Positions 57,927-64,000 of a stretch of DNA of 64,000 bases are shown in pieces (positions within the stretch are counted from its first letter, which is position 1; every line of letters begins with the position of its first letter). The position numbers were made by a program, and so were the translations under genes. Under the pieces are notes generated by a model. The model made no database searches. It was given only the letters and a program-made list of their open reading frames with translations, and was not told the DNA's origin. This stretch comes from Liolophura sinensis (lineage: Eukaryota; Mollusca; Polyplacophora; Chitonida; Chitonidae): assembly GCF_032854445.1 (NCBI RefSeq), contig NC_088307.1, positions 28,922,484 to 28,986,483 on the forward strand, given 5' to 3'.

Positions 57927-58600
57927 CTATGTGGCGCAGTTCTGTAAGGATTCTGATATCCTCTGATCCCATGAAGGCCTTTTATCTTTCCCAGACGTCA
58001 TTGTTTGTTTGAATGTACGAACAAAACGTTCTGCTTCACCATTTGTGTTGGGATGGAATGGTGGAGACAGGATATGATGAACACTGTTGATCTTCAAGAA
58101 GTTCTGAAACAACTCACAAACAAATTGAGGGCCATTGTATGATACCAGATCAATAAGCACGCCATGCTCCGAGAATACAGTTCGTCATTCTCCACAGTTT
58201 GTTCGGCAGTTATCGAAAACATCCTGAGGGCCATTGTACGATGCCAGTTCAATAGGCACGCCATGCTCCGAGCAGACAGTTCGTCATTCTCCACAGTTTG
58301 TTCGGCAGTTATCGAAAATATCCTGGGGGCCATTGTACGATACCAGTTCAATAGGCACGCCATGCTCCGAGCAGACAGTTCGTTATTCTCCACAGTTTGT
58401 TCGGCAGTTATCGAAAACATCCTGAGGGCCATTGTACAATACCAGTTCAATAGGCACACCAAGCTCTAAGCATACAGTTCATCATTCTCCACAGTTTGTT
58501 CGGCAGTTATCGAAAACATCCTGAGAGCCATTGTACGATGCCAGTTCAATAGGCACGCCATGCTCCGAGCAGACAGTTCGTCATTCTCCACAGTTTGTTC
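57927..58600 (-). pseudogene. Gypsy integrase core, split by a tandem array
   Basis: 57,927-58,160 keeps LVSYNGPQFVCELFQNF and PPFHPNTNGEAERFVRTFK, the central DDE-core motifs. The D that normally precedes NGPQF reads Y here (SYNGPQF), so the active site is damaged. Upstream the frame enters the 99-bp array. Confidence 0.8.
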
Positions 58601-58625
58601 GGCAGTTATCGAAAACATCTGAACC
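58120..58625. repeat. 99-bp tandem array derived from integrase, five copies
   Basis: CATGCTCCGA-type sites at 58,163, 58,262, 58,361, 58,460 and 58,559 give an exact 99-bp period. On minus each unit contains the integrase stretch HGVPIELASYNGPQ, followed by about 57 bp of unrelated sequence. Copies differ by a few substitutions. Confidence 0.93.
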
Positions 58626-59034
58626 ATTATACGCCATTTTGAATGAGCATGAACTGTAATCAAGAGTTTTCCGCTCATGAATGGTCCTCGAAATCTATGA
58701 GGATTCCAGCCCATGGCTTTGGGGGCTATCTCCATGGATTTGCTTCAGCTTGTGGTGCCTTCGGTTGAATGTCTTGACAAATGTTACACTGTCGCACAAA
58801 ATGTGCAATGTCTCTGTCAAGTGTTAGTCACCACAAATGTATTAAACGTGCAAGTGATTTCGTGCGTATTATTGCTGGATAACTTGAGTCAGTAACTCGT
58901 TCAGTATTTTATGTGAAACGTACTTATAGTCGTAATTCCCAATAAGAGACATCTGTCTTCTGAAGAGAATTCTGGTCTTCTGCTGAAGTATGGCTGTAAC
59001 TCTGGGCTAACTTCATCAGATTTGAAGGCTATCC

Positions 59035-59393
59035 CGAGTGAGTGAGTGCTTGGGGTTGAACGTCGTGCTCAACAATTTTTCAGTTATATGACGACGAAGG
59101 AATACTTAGGGTGTATGTAATGTACCTCCTTGTTGCAGGATGGATTTCCACCCCCTCTTTTATCCTAGTGCTGCTTCACTGAGACGACTCACAGAAGGCA
59201 AGTAAGGCGCCCCAACCAAGCCATTATACTGATACGGGTCAACCAGTCGTTGCACTATCCCCTTCATGTTGAACTCCATGCGAGGAAGTTACAACTTCCT
59301 CTTTTAAAGTCTTAGGGTCACTCGACCCAAGATTGACCCGGGATCTACCGCTCCCAATGCGGACGCTCTACCATCTGTGCTATCCGAGCCGGT
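59035..59393 (-). mobile_element. tRNA-derived SINE of another family, inserted in Gypsy
   Basis: On minus it starts ACCGGCTCGGATAGCACAGA, then TGGTAGAGCGTCCGC (A box) and GGTAGATCCCGGGTCAAT (B-box-like). It ends with GAGCACGACGTTCAACCCCA and CACTCACTCACTCG. Flanked by GAAGGCTATCC (59,024-59,034) and GAAGGCCATCC (59,394-59,404), an 11-bp duplication with one mismatch. Confidence 0.92.
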
Positions 59394-59463
59394 GAAGGCC
59401 ATCCTGAAGTCCTCAAATGTAGCCCTCTTGACAGTACTGGATCATATTTTGGTTCTCGCCCAA

Positions 59464-59990
59464 TTACCTTGGCTGTGATTGGTAATTGGTTAACTTGGGC
59501 TGAATTGATAGCATTCGCCTCTGAAGTCCAGTTGATTCGTCTTTCTGGCTGGTCACTGTCGTGTAATGCTTACCTTGATAGTGCGTCTGCGTTACCATTC
59601 TGTTAGATGTTCGACCTTTGATCTCAAAGCTGTAAGACGCAAGTTCAATTGCCCAAGGCTGAATTCTCGCCGCAGCAATTACTGGTATTCCTTTCTCTAA
59701 CCCTATTATTAAACTCAACGGTTTATTGTCCGTGATCAGTGCAAACTTCCTACCGTAGAGGTGTTGGTGAATTGTTTGTGGTATCGTTTGAGTACAAATA
59801 TTACCGCTAGTCCCCCTCTCTCTATCTGCGAGTAGTTAGGTTCATTAGGCGTCTATGACCTTGAGCCATGAGCAATTGGCCGTTCTCCATCATTGGTTAT
59901 GTGAGATATGATTGCACCAATTCCCACAGGAGAGGCATCTACAGCAAGTGGTTTGGCAGGGTCGTATTGTTCCAATATATTGTTTGTAGA
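59464..59990 (-). pseudogene. Gypsy RNase H region
   Basis: Segments on minus keep GERPIAHGSRS, PNEPNYSQIERE and IQPWAIELASYSFEIKGR, typical of the Gypsy RNase H domain and its end. Several stops and frame changes. Confidence 0.75.
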
Positions 59991-60229
59991 TGTTAAAAGT
60001 CGCTTCTGGGATGTATATGCCGGATCGATTTCTCTGTCTCAATTCCAGTCTGTATCTTTCTGTAGCAATTTATTCAATGGTTCACAAAAAGTTGACATAT
60101 TAGCAACATGCTTTCTGTAGAAGTTCACTTCGACACGTTGCTTTTGGAGCACACTGAATATCTTGAGTCCCCCCATCGTCAATTCTTACCTCTTCTGTAT
60201 CGATAGTGAATCACGCGTAAGAGATGGTG

Positions 60230-60720
60230 TTATCTCGATACATTTGGATGTCTGAAGTCTAATGTTGGCTTTGTCGAGTTGGTGAAGTACAGTGTCAAGA
60301 TTCTACACATGTTCATAACCATTAGTAATATTCAACGGGTAATCTGTTTCAGTATATTGTCCATAGTGAATAGATGGTGACGCTCAAAATCCGTATGGGA
60401 GCTTTGTGTAGGTGAAAAGACCAAGACGAGAGTTTATCGTCACATATTTTCTTGATTCCGGATGCAATTCAATCTGCTGATATGCTTGAGACAGATCAAG
60501 TTTGGTAACTTTTCCCCCCGCCATTCAACGACTGAAAAAGCTCTTCCGGTTTTGGCATCGGATGTTCTGGAATTTGTAAGTCCTGGTCAACTTTGACTTG
60601 ATAATCACCACAGATGTCACCACTTGGTTTCCTTAACGTTACTGCTCAATCGCTGCATTCAACCTTCTCTATTACACCTAAGCTTTCAAGTCTAACCGGT
60701 TCTTTAGCAACTCCGTCCCG
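60230..60720 (-). pseudogene. Gypsy reverse transcriptase region
   Basis: Segments on minus keep KVTKLDLSQAYQQIELHPES, GLFTYTKLPYGF and TMDNILKQI. A stop follows LPYGF. The catalytic D of KLDLSQAY is present; I did not find the downstream YxDD box intact. Confidence 0.8.
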
Positions 60721-60937
60721 TAGAGCGAATGGTACTGGTCGAGGCTTGAAATATCTCGGCTCAGCATTGGATTTCAGGATTCGTTTGGCTTGAATTCCAT
60801 TTAATTTCACATTCACTTTAATCTCTGGGTTAGCCTTGTCGTTAACACACTAATGTACATTAATGTCAGTGGAGTGTGTTCCTCATTTGAATTTGACTCA
60901 CTGTTAATCTCACTGTCGCTACTTTCCGATAAATGTT

Positions 60938-61150
60938 TCACTGTATTACTTCTTTTTTTACTATACCGATGTTTTCCTTTAGGTTGTGTTTTCTGTCACG
61001 TTTACCTTTCTGTGCTTCCATACATTTATTAGGACATTTTTTTCTGTATGTGCCCTGTTTTTCTGCACAAATGACATACGGTATCATTATAGAAACATTT
61101 GTCCGACATGTGATTACAGCGGAAACATTCCACTCTGTCAAATGTTACTT
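60938..61150 (-). pseudogene. Gag nucleocapsid-like zinc knuckle
   Basis: Cysteines and a histidine spaced as CCHC knuckles (C-x2-C-x4-H-x4-C, as in CHLCRKTGHIQKKC) are visible when two frames are combined, followed by a K/R-rich tail. Frameshifted. Confidence 0.6.
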
Positions 61151-61963
61151 TGTTTACGCTTTGTTGCCCATTTATCTGAGTCATATGTTGATTTGATCTT
61201 TCGTAACTCAGTGTGATGTCGTATGCTTTCCTTACAGTTAGCTCAGTCTCACTAAACGGTTACTTTTGTGCATTTCTATCACTGAGACGGATAGCAAACA
61301 TGTCTCTCAGAGCTGGATCTAAAAAGTCACCAAAACTACAAGTCGCTGACAATTCTGTTAACTCTGTTAGCTACTGAGTGACATGCCCACCCACTTTCTG
61401 TTTCCTGTTGTAAAACTTAGCAAGCACTTAGGAGTTACGTTTTGTTTTACAAGGTCACAGAGTTCAATGTAGGTCATGTCAGTTGGCTTTGTCGGAGATG
61501 GTAAAGTCTTGATCACATTTGGATACATTTTTCTTCCCACTACACTACACTAAGACATACAGCTCTTTTTCATTGCACCTGTTCAGTATCCCGGATATCA
61601 TTTCCTAGGAAATACTGGTCCAACCTCTAAATCAAATCATTCCAGTCTCCATTTTCTTGGAAAAATGTCCGTAAACAGCAGCCATCGCTTTCGTCGTTGT
61701 TGTTGCACAGTGCCCGAAAGCAACTTTCAGAAACAAACAGTTCAATATTTTTCTTCTCATGTTGTACCATGCGCTGAAATATGGTCAATTACCGCAGTGG
61801 ACTGTCCTTCCACATTCGTCGTCGGCAGATTTCTTGTGTTCCTTTCAGTTTGCAACATTTACTTTGTGGCTGCACAGAATGGACATAATATTACGGCAGT
61901 AACCTTCACATCCAGGTGTCAGGGAGCGGTCATTGTCAGGAGGGAGAAGTCATTTACACAACA

Positions 61964-62568
61964 CATACCCTGGGCAACTTCCATACCCAGAAAAACTTCC
62001 ATACCCTTGGCAATTTCCATGCACCTTTTCCATGCATTCAACACCACGCGCTGAATGCGATCATCCCTGACACAAGTGATCAGCCTGTCAAGAAGCAAAA
62101 ATTGGCACCAAATTCACAGTCTTCAGCTACACGACGACATTCAGCCATTAATGTTGAGACAGACTGCTCTGGTCTACGGAAAAGTGAGGCAAATTTCACT
62201 CTCTCTGCATAATGGCAGATGGCTTAGAATGATGGCGTTGCCCAATTTCACGGAGTTCCGCAAAACTTTGTTCACAAGTATTAGCTGGAGAAACCAAGCT
62301 TCAAATGCGCCCACAGGTCTTCGCACCACAAACACTGAGCAGTACGGCTCTCTGCTTACCCTCACCCACCTCTATCTTATTTGCTACAAAGCACCGTTGA
62401 AGTCTTTCAGTGTAATGAACCGAGTCTTCACATGCGGTCAGAATTGAACATCATCATTCCCAAAAGTTGCCGGGATTAAGTCAAAGATTTTACGGAGGAA
62501 TAACGTCTGAGTAGTTGTCAAATTTTCCTCGCATAGTCTGCTGTAACGTATTCACTCTAAAACTTGGT
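61964..62568. other. Flank of the Gypsy element, no recognised gene
   Basis: Overlapping + strand frames (61,665-62,447) show no domain. Short direct repeats of AACTTCCATACCC occur at 61,976-62,010. Confidence 0.4.
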
Positions 62569-62578
62569 TAAAGTTAAA

Positions 62579-62730
62579 AGGTTTACTGCAGCAACAGAAG
62601 CACAACAAACAGAGGAGCAGCCTGCGCATGGTCGTGGATTTCCCCCGCGCTCTGCCTCGTTTCCTCCCATATGCATCGTATAAGTAAAATATTCTTGAGT
62701 ACGACGTAAAACACCAGTCAAATAAAGAAA
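62579..62730 (+). mobile_element. 5'-truncated RUDI-like SINE with 10-bp target duplication
   Basis: It has GCATGGTCGTGGATTTCCCC, GTATAAGTAAAATATTCTTG and ACGACGTAAAACACCAGTCA. Flanked by TAAAGTTAAA at 62,569-62,578 and 62,731-62,740. Confidence 0.85.
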
Positions 62731-62740
62731 TAAAGTTAAA

Positions 62741-63827
62741 TGACACCATCTGAATAATAGTCCTATATCTAGTGACTTCACTTTGGAACTACCTTTGGGA
62801 TATAAATTTGGGAGTCACGCGTCAAAAAAACCCAGCCCCCCCCCCCCCCCCGCCAAAAGTATTTGAACGACACAACTTGCTAAATACTGTAAAATATGAG
62901 TTATAATACATTATTTCCTTATCATTGAATAAAGTGTTAATTTAAAATTCTTACATATCTATATTTCCCTAGTCCAGCTGCACTGTCAAAAACAAAAGTT
63001 GCAACGTTTCAGTTTTAGAAGAGTTAATCCCCTTGAATGCTGGTTTACGTGATGTCAGTCCAATAAAATCAACTGTTCAGGTTATACGTCTGATAATATG
63101 TAAGTCTAAGTCAAAAGTATCGATTAAGCGCCGGTCAGCGTGTTAACTGACCTGTCCAGCTCCTGTCTTTTGTGTAAAGCCGTCCTGACTATTGTGAAAA
63201 GCCGTCCTGACTATTGTGTAAAGCCGCCCTGATTATTCGAGGTAGGCTAATTTGTATACAGCCTGCTATTAAATGTGGAGAAAACATAAAAGTTGTATTT
63301 TGGGTAAAAAAGTGGGAAGAGTTAGTTGAAAATGTGATCTTGAATATGTTTCATTTTTCTTTAAAGAGAAAAAAGGCACTTGAAAATAATCTTTGTGTTG
63401 TGGATGTATATTTTGGACCACCTCGGTGTATTGCCTCACATGTTATAATAAATTTATTTGCCCAAGAATTTGATCCTTTCAGCTTACAAGTTCATATCTT
63501 AATATTATCTCAATTCGGATTAAATGTATTATTTTTGGATACAAACAATAAATTTACATTAAAATAAATTTATTTGACATGTTACATTCTTATTTGGAAG
63601 ATCATTGTGCAAAGACAGTATATACCAAGAGGTGGTCCCAAATACCCACCATACCCACCATTTCCTGAAAGAAAAAAATTGAAAAAAATATTAAAGGACG
63701 TATAAGCAAATAAGTTTGAACGCCGTTTTATCTGATTTTGGCATCGTTTTTATGTTTTCTTATCCTTTCGTGGATATGAGACCTGTCCCTTCGTAGATCG
63801 CCAGGATCTTGTTGGACATGATGCTAG
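62741..63827. other. Intergenic DNA with simple repeats
   Basis: C16 at 62,836-62,851. About three copies of a 22- to 25-bp unit (GTGTAAAGCCGTCCTGACTA) lie at 63,173-63,235. The ORF at 63,214-63,567 is AT-rich and not recognised. Confidence 0.5.
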
Positions 63828-63915
63828 CGGGTTTTCCCCGGGCTCTGCCTGGTGTCCTGCCACCATAATGCTGGCCGCCGTCGTATAAGTGAAACATTCT
63901 TGAGGAAAAGCGTGT
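63828..63915 (+). mobile_element. RUDI-like SINE fragment
   Basis: CGGGTTTTCCCCGGGCTCTG, CCACCATAATGCTGGCCGCC and GTCGTATAAGTGAAACATTC. The tail is altered after TTCTTGAGG. Confidence 0.85.
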
Positions 63916-64000
63916 ACAGTTTAAGACGCCGTAATTTCATATTATACATGCACCATGTTTCAATACAACATACATGCCATGCAGGAAAGAAGGTTTTGAC

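Larger units (their letters stand above)
56471..61963 (-). mobile_element. Degenerate Ty3/Gypsy LTR retrotransposon
   Basis: The order on minus is gag zinc knuckle (about 61,150-60,940), RT (about 60,720-60,230), RNase H (about 59,990-59,460), integrase core (about 58,600-57,927) and integrase C-terminus (57,268-56,996). That is the Gypsy order. Stops and frameshifts occur throughout. Putative LTR ends: AGGGAG(C/T)GGTCATT, then AGGGAGAAGTCATTTACA and ending ACACAACA, occur at 56,564-56,608 and 61,919-61,963. At the left copy TGTTGTGT at 56,471 would be the other LTR edge. The two flanking repeats match only over about 45 bp, so LTR limits are uncertain. Two SINEs (57,545-57,700; 59,035-59,393) and a 99-bp array interrupt it. 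Confidence 0.8.

Noticed and set aside
58094-58735. Repeat ORFs over 58.1-58.7 kb
   Set aside because: Frames through the 99-bp integrase-derived array, partly out of the integrase frame.

Overview
This window is animal nuclear DNA. It has spliced genes with GT-AG introns, tRNA-derived SINEs, cut-and-paste transposons, a decayed Ty3/Gypsy element and many minisatellites. The commonest SINE has a tRNA-like head and a tail reading roughly GTACGGCGTAAAACACCAAT followed by CAAATAAA repeats. From memory this resembles the RUDI/V-SINE elements of molluscs, so a mollusc or another lophotrochozoan is the best guess. No marker here fixes the species.

Layout: 1-9.8 kb (+) holds the last five exons of NELFE, a subunit of the negative elongation factor that pauses RNA polymerase II. 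One of its introns contains a 3,680-bp PIF/Harbinger transposon with intact ends and target duplication. Its transposase (+) and Myb/MADF-like partner (-) have mutually interleaved exons. From 10.0 to 11.2 kb, just past the NELFE stop, lies a 54-bp minisatellite with more than 20 TGACTCA motifs.

14.1-33.1 kb is a tandem segmental duplication carrying two complete four-exon flavin-containing monooxygenase (FMO) genes on the minus strand (FMO-a 15,620-20,426; FMO-b 25,900-31,433). Each encodes 531 aa with both dinucleotide-binding motifs, the FMO signature and a C-terminal membrane anchor. In both copies the 5' splice sites of introns 1 and 3 have been amplified into tandem arrays. In FMO-b a 143-bp block containing the 3' part of exon 3 plus its donor is present seven times.

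36.9-37.9 kb (-) is an ELAV/Hu-type three-RRM RNA-binding protein whose coding region has no intron. 46.5-48.2 kb (-) is a torsin-activator (LAP1/LULL1, TOR1AIP) gene. Its C-terminal coding end, including the arginine-finger segment, is duplicated downstream across a 42-bp minisatellite that itself looks coding-derived. 56.4-62.0 kb (-) is a broken Gypsy element interrupted by two SINEs and by a 99-bp tandem array made from its own integrase.

The genes do not form a pathway. The linking theme is repeat biology: several minisatellites here were seeded from exon edges or coding sequence (FMO donors, FMO exon 3, TOR1AIP C-terminus, integrase). The rest is non-coding sequence with SINE fragments, tandem repeats and simple repeats. 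Most longer open frames are by-products of arrays whose unit length is a multiple of three.
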